From: Tanytarsus gracilentus
Lineage: Eukaryota > Arthropoda > Insecta > Diptera > Chironomidae
Length of the DNA stretch: 64,000 nt
Direction of reading: 5' to 3'
Assembly (NCBI GenBank): GCA_038502055.1
Contig: JAXRKN010000043.1
Span: 7,130,001-7,194,000, forward strand
Under the pieces are notes generated by a model. It searched no databases and had not been told where the DNA came from. It saw only the letters and a list, made by a program, of their open reading frames with translations. A program made the position numbers and the translations under genes. Shown here piece after piece: positions 36,049 through 48,692 of the stretch. Position 1 is the stretch's first letter. Each line of letters starts with the position of its first letter.

Positions 36049-39000
36049 AAAAAAGGAGAAAATTTCCAAACACTTGATAAAAGACTCAAATTAAAAGTTG
36101 AGAACAATTTCTAATTAATTATTCTCAACATTACAAATTTCTATTTTTCCTTTCATTCATTCGCCATCGCATGCTTAAAGAGGTGAAAAGCGTGTCTTTA
36201 ACACAACAAAACACGAAACATTTTCATTTTCAACTAAAAATCATTTTCATAAGAACAAAATCTTTTTTATTATTATTCAAACGACTCCATGGCAACGTTA
36301 GGAGACAAAAAATATTATAAATATCTTGTCAAGCGCTCTCCGCGATTTTTAATGGCACAACCATTTATTTTAATTTCATTTTCAGTGACAATTTTTCGCT
36401 GATTGCTTTGAATAATGTTGTTAAATGTATAGGCAGACACGGAGGCAGCTAAACAACAAATATTTTCTCCTTAATGATCTTTCTTTCGTGAAAGAGAAAG
36501 CCAATAGGAAGTTTTCATTTTTCATTTCAGAAAGTGAATCTCAATTCTCGAGGAATGGAGATTGTGATGCTTCCTTCGTCTTTTTTGCTATATAGAGAAA
36601 CTCTTGAGCTTTAAAGCTGCTTTGAAAAACTTGAAATGTTATAGAGAATTACTTTGAAAATCTTCTTACTGAACTTTATGTAACTTTCAAGAATTTTTAA
36701 AGAGCTCAACTTTGAAAATAATTCCGAGAAATTTAAACGTGAATCAAGAGATGAAAAAAGATTTAAAAATTGAATTTTTCTAATCTTCTTTTTCTCTTAA
36801 AAATTGACTAAGGAAAAATTGAGATATTTCTGAAAAAAGGGCAATCCTCTGATTATTAAGTTATCACTGCCTCTACACTATACGAGAGAGGAATTTCATT
36901 GTTTATAGACGCACAACATCAGTTGAGAAAAGATGAAAAATCGATTTTCTTTTGGCTTTTCCTTCAAACCTCTCTATTGACTTTCTTTTGGGTGCAAAAA
37001 ATAAGGAAAACATGAAGACTCTCGAGTTGGTCATGAACTGACGGTTCAAGAGTAGAATCACTAATGAGTTTGGGAAAATAAATCATTTTTTCCGTTCGAC
37101 TTTAATGATTAAATCCAATGATTGTGCAGAAACAATAAAATTGACCTTAAAGTCGTTAAAAATCGATAGTCTTTCACTATGTGAAACTTCTGCTATAAAT
37201 TTCACTCTAATGAATCAAAAAAAGGTTTCGCGCGTAAATTGAAACTCCCTCGGGGGCAACGTTTTGCGATTGATGAGAACTGGACATATGTTGCGATATG
37301 AAATAGAAAAAAAGAGAGAGAAAAAGTTTCAACCGGCGGGCTAAAAATGATCATCTCGGTGATGAACGAAAACTAATCAAACTTTTGCCTCTAAAAACTC
37401 TCTCATCAGAACATAAATCATTTTAGATGGATGAAGAGCGATTAAAAATTATTTTTTTCTCTCTCTGACATGAAAAATATTTTTCACTTCGATCCAATCA
37501 AAAAATTTTCAATTTAATAATAAAAAAGTTTATTAATTTTTTTTGGGGAGGATTTTAATTTGATAAATTTTAAACAATTATATTTTTATAATTGAAATTT
37601 TTAACTTAAATCAGAAAAGTTTAATTCGTCACAAAAAAATTTTCAGATGATCCTCTTAAAATTTTTATAGAAACTCTTTAAATATTCTCGCTAATTTCTT
37701 TGATTTTTTACACATCGAAAATCCCGCATCGATAAATTTTATGACATTCAGAGTCGATAAATCAAAGTCGAGAAGAAAGCGAGCGAAAAAGAAGATTTTG
37801 CGCTAATGATGATGATTTTATCTCTTAATAAATTTTTACGCCAAAAACCGTTGCTCATTCGAGTGCAATGATCTCGTTTGGTTTCATTCTTTAATGCTCA
37901 ACATTTCCGCTTGAGATTTTAATAAGATAAAGACATTTTTTTTCTCATTCGAGAGTAAAATTATTTCCGGAAATTCACATGTGCCAGAAGAGCGAAAAAC
38001 TATGGAAATTAGCGCCATTAAAAGAATGAAAAATGAATTCCCATATGCCATGTTCCAAGTCGTAAATTATCGCAGTGACATTCCAGCGTTTAACGTTTTA
38101 ATTACATGCTGAAAATTTTCTCATCGTGATAATTTTATTAATTTAATTAATGACAGCATTTCCATTGCCTAATTATTGTGCGTTGCTAATGAGCATTTTT
38201 TGACTTTTTGACATTGCTCATTAATAATTTTGGGTGGAAAGAGAGAGTAGAAATTTAAATCGTTGGTCATTCGAGGATTTAATTACTTCATCACCGCGCT
38301 GATATCAATCATCGACAGTCTGCTGCTAAGCATGGATGTGATTTGTGGTTTAGTGTTGAAAAATTATTTTCATTTTATTATTAAGTCGATCAAAATTGAA
38401 AATTATGTAGGAAATTTTAATAAAAAGACAAGATTTAATAAATTCTTTGCCACATATGCAGAAAATTGTTACTTTTCTCATAACATTTTCTCAAGCATGT
38501 AATTTCAGAACAAAAATCTTAATTAAATCCTGCAATATTCCCTATCGCATAATGTTGCATCATAGTAAACTTTTTTTCTGTCTCACCAATAACATTAGTA
38601 CTATTTGTTGTCGAGTAAAATTCTTCATCATCGTCATAATTTAATCATAATTTTTTCGCGAGCAAACAACGCCGTTATCATGATATTCATCTCGGCATCA
38701 CGTGTTTCATATTAAACTCGCTTAATTTCCTTTTTCCCCTCTTTGCTTCTCTCTGTTTGCAGAATTTTGATTGCCCATTAAAAAATATTTGCGTACGATG
38801 ATGATTTTCTCATATCTTTCGCTTCGTCTTCCACTTGAGAGTCACTTGATACACTTGATGCTGGAGTCAGGTTGAATCGACGGGATATATGGAACAAAAG
38901 TTGAAATTTGCTGTGATGATTTTTGTGTCGGTTAAAATGACCGCGCTCGAAAATTTTAATTTCATTTTTTCCAGTTCTCTGATGACTAACAAAAAGTCAT

Positions 39001-39278
39001 TTCGATGTTTTTTTTGTTAACATTGTGCATGTGCGACTCGTATCAATGAACTTTTTTGGTGTTTGAATTTTTTTTTCTCGTGTCATGGGAAAAAGTTGTG
39101 TGAGTGTTTTTGGGCGATGTCAAATTTTTGTTCTTTTTTAAAGACTTTCACATTTTTGATTTGAAATTTATTAAAATTTATTTTATTCTTTTTTTAATCA
39201 ATTTTGAGTCTGTGATGACCGTCAGAAAAATTTTAGCAAAAAATTGGTTAACTTTTGACTTTCAAATTTGAAATTTTC
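36049..39278. other. Gene-free intergenic sequence
   Basis: No coding, RNA or repeat feature could be supported. A near X-box motif (CTCCATGGCAAC) lies around 36282. Confidence 0.6.
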
Positions 39279-39481
39279 CAGTTGCTTTCAAGTTTTTTCG
39301 CTTACTTTGATAATAATTTTTTTGGTACCTTTATTTTTAAAATTAAAAAATACGTTATGAAATTTACTGTATTTTTTCACGTGAATTTTCATAACGTACT
39401 TTTTTAATTTAAAAATAAGGTACCAAAAAAGTCAAGAAAAAAGTGATTATCAAAGTAAGCGAAAAATCTTGAGAGCAGCTG
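39279..39481. mobile_element. Foldback MITE-like element, copy 4 (best preserved)
   Basis: Inverted arms of about 85-90 bp surround a short centre (TTTACTGTATTTTTTCACG). From the outside in, the arms read CAG(T/C)TGCT...CAAG, CGCTTACTTTGATAAT, TTTTTTGGTACC, then AAAATACGTTATGAAA; the right arm mirrors them and ends CTTGAGAGCAGCTG. The target duplication cannot be fixed because the flanks are A/T runs. Confidence 0.88.
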
Positions 39482-42400
39482 AAAAATTTTAATTAAAAAT
39501 GTGAAATTTTATGAACTTTAAATTTTTAAATTAAAAACACATTTTTGGTTGATTCAGGACTTTAGAACAGTCAACCCTACGAGAGTTTTCTAAAAATTCT
39601 AAAATGGTTAAAAAATAAACAAAACTCTTTCATTGTGCAGCACATGAAGCTAGCCGGAGAGATATCAAGGCACATCAGAGTTTAGAGAACACAAGCTGAA
39701 TTTTCATTTTTTTTACTCTCTCTCTTTGCAGATGTTGCCTTGGTGTCCAAAAATGTGTATTTTCTACTTCGACTAGATTTTTATCATAGATTGTGCTCGG
39801 CAAAAGCGCTGATGCCGTAGAAATGTCTCCATGTGCTGTTGAAGTTGAAGAGAGAACAATTTTAAAGCTTAATTTTTCACAATTCCCAGTGTTGGCGGAG
39901 GCTTTTTATTATCAAGCACATCCTCAACGCTGATAAAATTATTGCAGTTCCAGTAATCAATCAAAGCGACATATTAAATTCATCCCATCGCACGTTGACA
40001 TTAAATGACTGACATAAAAGCTGTTCCAAGCCCATTATTCAAATTGGTTTGAGCATTTTTTTCTCTCCGCCATGCTCGAGCATATTTTTTTTAATCGTAC
40101 AGTGGATTTTCGCTATATTTTTCCTGCATACATTTAAAAATTGTTTTCTAAATAAAAGAAATGGAAATTGAGCAGCTTTTATAGATAAAAAAATGTTTGT
40201 CTGAATTGACAGATAGTTCGTGGATGAAATAAAAAATTGGAGCAAATATTAGTCGTGCGCTTGATGAACAAACATTTGCAGTATCAATATTTGACCATAA
40301 ATTTAAAACGAAACTTAATTGAATTAATTGCAAATATTTGAAGTTAATTATGAAAGCAAATAGAAAAATTAAATGTTGCCATGTGGAAATTATTAATTTT
40401 GATTTTCATCGTAAAAGCTCAAAGTTTTCAATTTAATTTAAAAGCTCAATCGACACTCGCACGCACGAAATTGATGTCAATTTCTTATCGATGGCCTTTG
40501 ATGATGAATAAGCTGCTTTAAACTTTGTAATTGATGAGAATTTTCCATCAAAGAAAATTGAATAAAAAAACTTTTGAAGATGAAAAATTGCTGGAAAATT
40601 GCTGCACAATTGATTGATGAATGAATAGAGAAAAAAATCAATTTAGAAAATTAAAAGAATTTGAGCTTATAATTAATTGAGTTTAAGGCAGCATTGTGTC
40701 GATTTAATTTCCTCGAGTCTTCTTATTTCATTAGCTTAATGAATTTTGAGAAGTGAAGATTTGAATCATTGAAGAGGTTGATGAGGGAGCAAACATTTAA
40801 GGGTGGGTTTCGTATTTAAATATTTACGTAAGAAAAATTGATAAAATTCCATTTTTCTTTTGTCAAAAATTGTAATAAAAAATTCATGAAATTTCTTTCA
40901 CATTTTAAAAATATCTCACTAAATTTTCACCACGCAAAAAAAGTCAATGTCTCAAATATTTCTGGCATTTTGTGAGGAGCTTAAGAGCTATTTTAAATAT
41001 TCAGAAGAAAAGCATTGAATTTTTCATTTGGAATTAAGAGAAGTCAAAAAGTATCATGAAAATGAGCTTAAATTGGCAGGCAGAGATTTTCCATTGTTGT
41101 CAAAGCAAGAAGCCACGAAGCATTAAAATTATTTATACAAGAGAATTTGAACATAATTGACCATGAAAATGTCTCTCGAGTGAATTTTTCAAGAGTTCTT
41201 CAGAAAATTCAAACGAGTAGAAAATCAAGAAAAAAACTTTTACGTGCAAAGTTGAAAAAATATCGTGGCCTATGAGTTTTATCCAGAGTGACATCTTAAT
41301 TATTAATCCACGCGAAGTCGGTTTTTTGAAACGAAAACTTTTATCAGAACTTTTAATCTTCATAATTACGAATCGCATAAAAGCTGTTAGAAACAAATAA
41401 ATTCACAAATTAATTGAACTGTTTTAGAAATAAATTTTAATAATGGTCGAAAAAACGTTAAATTACGTGACGATAAACATGTTGAGGATAATAAAAGTTT
41501 AAAATGTGATTATGAGTTGAAAATATTTGTTGAAATGTCATGTAGGATAATGTAAAAATAATTTAAAGTTTTTATGTGTCAACATGGAAGGATTGAGGAA
41601 ATAATTTAGCATAAAATTTATTTCAAAATATTCACTTTTGTTCTATTGAACATTAAAAAGCGTTTAAGAAGAATTTTAATTTCTTTCGAATGTTTGAAAT
41701 ACGTTAAAAAGTGATAAAGTTTTCCTATCATTTCTGATTATTATTTTTTTTTTAATTATTATAATTATTATTATTATTAGCAATATTATTATTATTATTA
41801 TTATTATTATAACTATTATAATTTTTTAAAATTCGAACAATTATTTTAAATTTAAAATAAAATATCATGGTGAATTCTAAATTTAATGTTTCAGTAATTG
41901 CTGTAGATCAGGTCACGCTTACGCATAATAAATGCGAAAAGATATTTTTATTTAACAATATTTCTAAAAAATAGAGAGGAAAAAAACCCAAATAAAAATT
42001 ATAAAATTAATTAAATCCAATTCACAAGAAGAAATCATCATTAAAATTATCGCGAAGCTTTCTTCGAATTCATAAATTTGAAAATGTCATAAAAGCAACT
42101 TCTTGCGAACATAAACAATAAGAAATTCCCTCTCACTCCACGTCAGGATTAATGATCTTGTTTTTAAGCTCTCTCAGAGTGACAAACAGCAACTGCACGT
42201 GAAACAGCCCGAGCTCCACATATCACCTTAATAATCATCATATCGAAAATCTTCATATAATCGTATGCAAATTTATTTACCCATAAAATCTCCGCTGCTG
42301 CTATTGAACTTCGCGAAGATGCGAAATCAGAAAAAAATTATCTCATGCAAAGACTTTGCCAACAGGTTTTCGCTCGTGAGTGAACTAGAAATTGATTCTT

Positions 42401-42949
42401 CGGCGTTTTTCTACACGCGATTCGTATTTTTGCAGGTGATCAACGGCTCCGATGTGTCTGATCCGAAAAAGAGAAACATCAATGGTCATATCCAGTTTTT
42501 CTCCCACTCTCGTTAAAAAAAAAAGTTTGCGAAAAAAAAGATCTCGAGAGGAGAAGTTCTCAATGAAGAAAAGAAGATAATCAGTGATCTTTGAGGAGTC
42601 ATCGAGTGAAGAGGCAGAAAATAAAAGAACAAACAAATATTATTCGAGGGTTGACCGAAAATTTATTCAAAGAAGAAAATTCAGTCGGAAAATTCAGAAA
42701 GAAATTTTCTGTTGATGTGAAGATAAAAAATCGTTTGACTTTTTCACGCCTTGTTGAAGAAAATAAATAAAAATAAAAAGTTAGAAATGTGGATCTGGAA
42801 GTGACAGTTTGATAGATAAAAAGACATTAGGACATCTCGAAATAATGAGTGGAATTTACTCAAAAACAGACACGAGGACATTTATTAATTAACAATTTAT
42901 AAAAAATACTTTTGTGATAAAAACTGACTTGAATTAGAAAAAGTTTAAA
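39482..42949. other. Gene-free sequence upstream of the CAP gene
   Basis: Probable 5' flank of the CAP-protein gene. Apart from an ATT microsatellite (41735-41820), nothing is recognised. No clear TATA/initiator pair could be fixed. Confidence 0.55.
41735..41820. repeat. (ATT)n microsatellite
   Basis: Imperfect run of TTA/ATT trinucleotides, longest uninterrupted near 41784-41810. Confidence 0.9.
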
Positions 42950-45900
42950 ATGAAAAATTTAAAATCGATGAATAAAAATTATTTGCTTGTCCTCTTCACC
43001 CTCATCATGCCTCACATCGTCGAGGGTGGCTGCAGGGGTGGAAGAATTTTAAGTGAGTAAAGAATTCATTTTTTATCAATAATTTTATGGTTTCATTTCC
43101 TGTTCGACTTCCGCTGCTCACTTTTCATGATGAAGTACACAAAAAAGAAAATATGAAGAGAAAAAATTTGTTCGACTTTTTTTTGTGTTTCTTGTCAAAT
43201 GCAGCAGTGAATTTTTTTACGACATTTTACATCGAAATGATGATGCAAATAAAAGCAAGTGTTCATTTTTTTCGCCTTTATTATGAACTCAATTTCCCAA
43301 CCATCAAGTTTTTTGTTCTGATAGAAAATATTTGCAATTTTTAAATAAAAAATTCATCGAATTTTAATTTCAGTGAAGTTTAATTAAAATGTAACTTCAA
43401 ATTGATTTTGTTGAGACTGCAAAATTATCAATTCTAGAAGAATAAAAATTTCACATAAAATATAAAAATGTTACAAACCGAGGGGGTGGGCGAACCGTAG
43501 TAACTTTATCCTAAATTCAAAATATTTTCTGTCCACTTATCAAATCTAGAAAAATAAAATTTATAAAATTTTCTGTCCACTTATCAACAAAAATCATCCA
43601 AACCCTCAAGAAAATCTCTCAAATGCGGTTTTTGATTTATGACTTGAGAAATTTTCTTTTTCAGGCTTTTGAGATTTTATTTCGAATAATCTTTCATGTC
43701 TTCATGGTCACATCTCCCAAGAGCTTTTGACACTGAAAATTTCTACTTTTTATGACATCAAATACTGTTAAAATAGGAACTGAAAAACTGCTGCAGAGAA
43801 TGTCGCGCAAGAGAATTGACAAAAGGCACAACGATGGCTGATGATGTCGGAGTAAAAAACTGAAACGTTTTTAGAATATTTATGAGTATGAAAGTAAAAG
43901 TTCCAGCTCGATGATGTAAAGAGCTCTCTCCGTTGTCATAGGGTTAACCCGACTTTATTTTTCACCATCGCAATGCCATTCGTTTTCGTGACTGCTTAGA
44001 AGAAGAATTTTTATTTTATGATTATTGAATTGCCAGCTGATGCTAAAAATAAGAAGGTAAAATAGCGACGGGATGATATCACGAGAGAATGAACGAATTT
44101 ACTCGATTTTCATTCATCAACACGAAAGCTTTTAACGGGAGTGAGTTGAGTGGTTTTATGATGTGGACTCGAGCGGTTGAAAGACTGGTTGGATTAGAGT
44201 AAAATTTGTACGACTTTAACTTGGAGCTTTTTCTTTAATTTTTTTTTTGCATTCATCGTCTATAATCTCCTAATTTATTTACCTCCAGCTAAAACACATG
44301 TTTACTACTACTCCACAAAATGTGCACACAAAATTTATATTCTCGGCTCTTTTAATCTCATTCGGTATGTTATGAATGCAGCATTCAGTGATCTGTGTCA
44401 GAAACAAGTTCTTCTTGCTTCTAGAATCGGAATAAATTAGAAGAAAACTTTTCCATTAGTGAAAATGTCGTTGATCTCTTCATTTCGAATTTGTATGTGT
44501 GTGTGTGATAAATTACGGACTACACCGGTTGAGAAATGACACTCATAACTTCTTCTTTTTCTTATTTTACGCAAATAGAGTCGGGCATAACGGCGGAAGA
44601 GAGAAGACTGATTCTAGAGGAGCACAACTTCCTACGACAAACCGTTGCAACAGGTCACGTTCGTGGACAGCCGGCTGCACAGAATATGCAGGAAATTATA
44701 TGGGACGATGAGCTCGCATTGAAAGCACAATTGTGGGCAAATGAATGCACTTTTGCTCATGATCCGAGTCGATTTTTGGGTGAGTAGACTTGAATTTATT
44801 GTGAAAGGTTTTTTTTTAAGTTTTCAAGCGTGGAAAACTTTTTAAATAAATTCAAAACAAAATGAAAATTATCACTCACATTGTCAGCCATTGAAAGCAA
44901 CAAATGCAAACGAATTAATTCAATTTTATCGCGAAAGAGATTTTCATTCTCAATTGAAAATTAAAAATCTCTCGAAACACCGCAGATTAATTTTCTAATT
45001 AGATTTTCATTCACTCGAAAACAATAACAGCGAAATTATATTCGCAATTATCGCAATCTGCTGCATTGATATGACTCTCATTAAATTCGCATTTCAATGC
45101 AAACTAAATTTCCGCCTTTAAATCCTTTGAGAATGAGCTCGATAATGAAATCGGAAAGAGAGTCGGAGAAAATTTAATTAAATGCATTTTGTTCTCTCGC
45201 ATAAAAAAATTCCTTTTCGAGGCTAAAAATTTAATTGAAAAAGCATCGATGCATGGAAGTGTGGACGAGTCATAAAAAAAGATCGAGCCAAGGGTTGGAA
45301 AATAAAATTTTTTTGTAAAATTAATTTGAATAAAATTTTCATCCCTTTTAAATTTTTTACGCTCTAAATTTGATTACAATAAAATTATTTTTATGCTTCA
45401 ATTTGTTTTGATTTGAAATTGATGATTCGACGAGTTATAAAAAATTTAGCTACGCCTAAAAAAAGAGGGGCGATGATCAAAAGAGAGGGTTGCGAGTGAA
45501 TAAATTAAAAATTAATGAAAAAAATGTAAATTGTCAATCATTTTTTATTCATTAGATCGCTTTATCATGGGCCAGAATGTGGGTTTATTATGGAGCTCAG
45601 CACCTTTGGCAGATGACGACGGAGATTTTCCATCGCGAATCCGAAATTGGTTCAATGAGGTGCAGACTTACGCCTGGGGCGCAAAATGGACGGTCAGCAC
45701 AGGACATTATTCACAAGTAAGACAAAAATTAATTTAAATTCAATTTAATTTTAATGCCAAAAGCGAGAGTGATAAGGGCACGCTGGAAATGTTTTGATTC
45801 CACCCGAAAAAAAAGAGGATTAAATGGATTTTCTCCGCGTGATAAAAAAAAATAAGAAATATATCGCTGCGACTCGAAGTGAATTGTTAAAATTTACGAC

Positions 45901-48692
45901 AATAAAATAATCAAAAGAGATTTTCTCAATTTCCATAAAAATAATCACTAGAGAAGGCGAAAGTTCAAGAAGCGTGAAATGAAAATTCATAAGCGTTATT
46001 TTTGGTAAATTAGGATTTATTTTTTGCCATCCATTCGCTGATGCCATTTGCCGCAATTTTATCAAAATTGAAAGCTTAAATGGCTTTTTTATTTTTTTCC
46101 TACCAAATCTCTCTCACAACACGCGCTCGCTCACACTCCGTTGTGTAAATTTGTAAAGCTCTCGCTATTTTTTTTGCTTCTTTATCTACAGCTGCTGCAT
46201 GCTCAAAAAGCAAAAGTGAAGAATTTCTTGAATTAAATTGATATAAAGTTGAAATTGACTTGGATTTTTTCAACAAAATCTTGAATGATCCAGCGAATCT
46301 CGGAAATCCCTTATTATTTCCCATTTTTTAATGGGTTAAACAAAAGCATTTACAGAAAAAAAAACTTTTAAGTCTAACTTTTTTATTTCTATTTTCCTTC
46401 CCAACTGAGCTGAGTCGAGATCGAAATAAAAGGATTACATTTCACGAGAGGACAAAGTTTTCAAGCTGGATTTAAATTTTTTAAAATGCTCGAAAGTGAA
46501 ACTCGAGTGAGAAAAAAGTCATTAAAATGTTTTATTATCATTACTCCAAGTGAGAGGGAGTGAGAGCAATAATGTAATTAAGATTAAGGAAGCGGCAACG
46601 ACAGAAAGTGGAAAATTGCTTTATTAAAAGCAATAATCTTTTGGAACTTTTCTCATTTCGGGACGGGCTGCGGTTTTGTGTGTGTGCAATTCAGATTTTA
46701 GCGTCATAAAATTTTGGTCTCTGTTGAATTGAAGGTTGGATGTCAATTGGTGGGAAATTTTGTAGACATTTTGAACTTTTAGAAAAAAATTAAATTTTCC
46801 AGTTGCTCTTAACTTTTTTCGCCTACTTTGATAATCACTTTTTTGCTTACCTATTTTTTAAATTTGAAAATTACGTTATCAAGTTTTCTTTTAATTTTCA
46901 TAACGTATTTTTTTAATTTAAATATAAGGTACCAAAAAGCGATCATCCATAAAATCGAAAAAATTGAGAGCAGTCGGTAATTTTTAATTTTGAAAAATCA
47001 CTTCAAAAAGATTCAATTTCCATCCCTTGCATCCAAACCATTATTATTTTGCATGATTTTCTCCATTGGTGCCGTTAAGAACGCATGTAATTGAATCTGA
47101 CTACAAATTTATCTTTCTAAGCGTTTATTGAATTTGGTTAAAAATTGTAATAAACTTTTCAAAGGTACATCAAATAATTTCATCTCTTAAATTTCTTTTC
47201 AGCTCGTATGGGGCGACACTAATCTGGTTGGCTGCGGCTTCAGTTATTCTCAGGAGAATAACAGACAAATGTACAATAAAATTTATGTTTGCAATTATGG
47301 ACCCGGGTGTGTATTATTCATTATTTAATTAGTGCTAATACAATTTTCACATCATCCACAATCAAAATCATCGTGATGAATGAGTTTTTGTGATGTATTG
47401 TGACTGAGCCCTTAACACAGCCGCTTTTTTTGAATTATTCACATTTCTATTTTTGGCAATACACATTGCAATGTGAGTGGTTAAAGGGGGAAAAAGTTTT
47501 TAATAAATATCAAACGCTTGTTCGTGAGGTTTTCTGTATGGTTTTAAATTTTAATTAATCGAAAGAGATTTAAAATATTTTTCAACGCAAATTTCTAAGA
47601 GCGAGGATGGAAATGTAAATTTTGTGGTGGCAAAATTTTTGTATCAAGGGATAAAAATTTTATAATTTAAAATTTAATTTTTTTAAATTTAAATCAGGAT
47701 GAATTTAAAACTATTAAAATTAATTTTTCCAGCCAAGTTTTTTCGGTTATTTTGATAAGAACTTTTTTGGTACCTTATTTTTGAAAATAAAAATTACGTT
47801 ACGAAGTTTTCTGTGTTATTTATGTAAATTTTTTAACGTACTTTTTTAATTTAAAAATAAGGAACCAAAAAAGTGATTTATCCAAGTAAGCGAAAAAACT
47901 TGAGAGCACCTTGTTTTTTTTTAATTTCTTAAAAATAAAAACCATCCCCTGACAGCGCCCAATTTTAATCCATCAACAACAATAACATATAGAATTAAAT
48001 TTCGTTATATGCCATTCGTTTCAATTAATAATTTGCTTTAATTACTTTTTCCATTCATGCCTCATCATATCTCCATGGATTTACCACGCAAAATAAACAA
48101 CAAAAAAACATACAGAGGTAACGTTTTGGGTTCCAAGCCGTATAAAACTGGAATGCCAAAGTGTCGTAATTTCAAAATGACCGATTCTCCAAAATATCCA
48201 GGATTGTGTAAACAATACGACGAAAACGAAGTTGAACACAACGTGGCGGGCAATGAGTATGTTGACCTGGAATTCAATTCGATTAATGGCCAACAGGGAA
48301 ATGCGGGAGGACATTATACGTATAAAACATATAATGGTGAATTGGAGAGCACTAAAAGGCGAATTATTGTACCGGTTCCGTCGCCATCGCCGCCAACACG
48401 TGTGAGTAACCGAAATTACAACAGCATCGCGAAAAATGATGAACATTCATTCGTCAAATGCCAAAAGCATTCACATTCTTATGCTGAATTGAGTCGATCT
48501 CAACAATACGCAACTAATGGACAACAAATGCAGACCAATTATCAGCAAACTCAAAAAATGACACCATTCCTTCAAGCATTTCATTTGCAACATCAGCAGC
48601 ACACTCAAAATCAAAAGCGTCTCATCGACAGAACGAATCCCTTTCAAACTTATCGATGGGATCAACTTTTCAGAAATAACAATCACGTGTGA
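42950..48692 (+). CDS. Secreted CAP-superfamily (SCP / antigen 5-like) protein with long C-terminal extension
   Basis: Exons 42950-43052, 44579-44779, 45556-45716, 47203-47306 and 48116-48692 join in phase to 381 residues. The first exon gives a signal peptide (MKNLKS, then hydrophobic YLLVLFTLIM, cleavage near VEGG). The CAP domain spans about residues 40-190: EEHNFLRQ, IIWDDELALKAQLWANEC, FAHDPSR, GQNVGL, VQTYAWG, GHYSQLVWGDTNLVGCG and VCNYGPGGN, the last formed across the final splice junction. Two cysteines follow (MPKC, PGLC). The remaining ~160 residues are polar, rich in Gln, Asn, His and Ser, with a proline patch (VPVPSPSPP). Length and layout resemble Drosophila CG8483, an assignment from memory. 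Role unknown; CAP proteins are mostly extracellular lipid-binding or signalling proteins. Two introns contain foldback elements. The signal exon was chosen because it is the only nearby upstream exon with matching phase. Confidence 0.85.
46800..46976. mobile_element. Foldback MITE-like element, copy 5, in a CAP-gene intron
   Basis: Left arm CAGTTGCTCTTAACTTTTTT, CCTACTTTGATAATCAC; right arm ATAAGGTACCAAAAAGCGATC, ending TTGAGAGCAGTCGG. It lies about 230 bp upstream of the exon at 47203. Confidence 0.8.
47730..47910. mobile_element. Foldback MITE-like element, copy 6, in the next CAP-gene intron
   Basis: The left end is shortened (CAGCCAAGTTTTTTCGG), followed by TTTTTTGGTACCTTATTTTTG. The right arm has AAGGAACCAAAAAAGTGAT and AAGTAAGCGAAAAAACTTGA. 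It lies in the 809-nt intron between the exons ending 47306 and starting 48116, and fills about a fifth of it. Confidence 0.8.

Noticed and set aside
47305..47310. Alternative donor one step later (exon ending 47308), giving Cys instead of Gly-Gly
   Set aside because: It keeps phase only with the weaker acceptor at 48117 and breaks the conserved GPGGN motif; the 47306/48116 pair restores it.
48057..48115. ATG at 48057 as the start of a separate 211-codon gene
   Set aside because: The frame from 48116 joins in phase with the CAP exon ending 47306 and completes the CNYGPGGN motif, so the upstream codons are intron.
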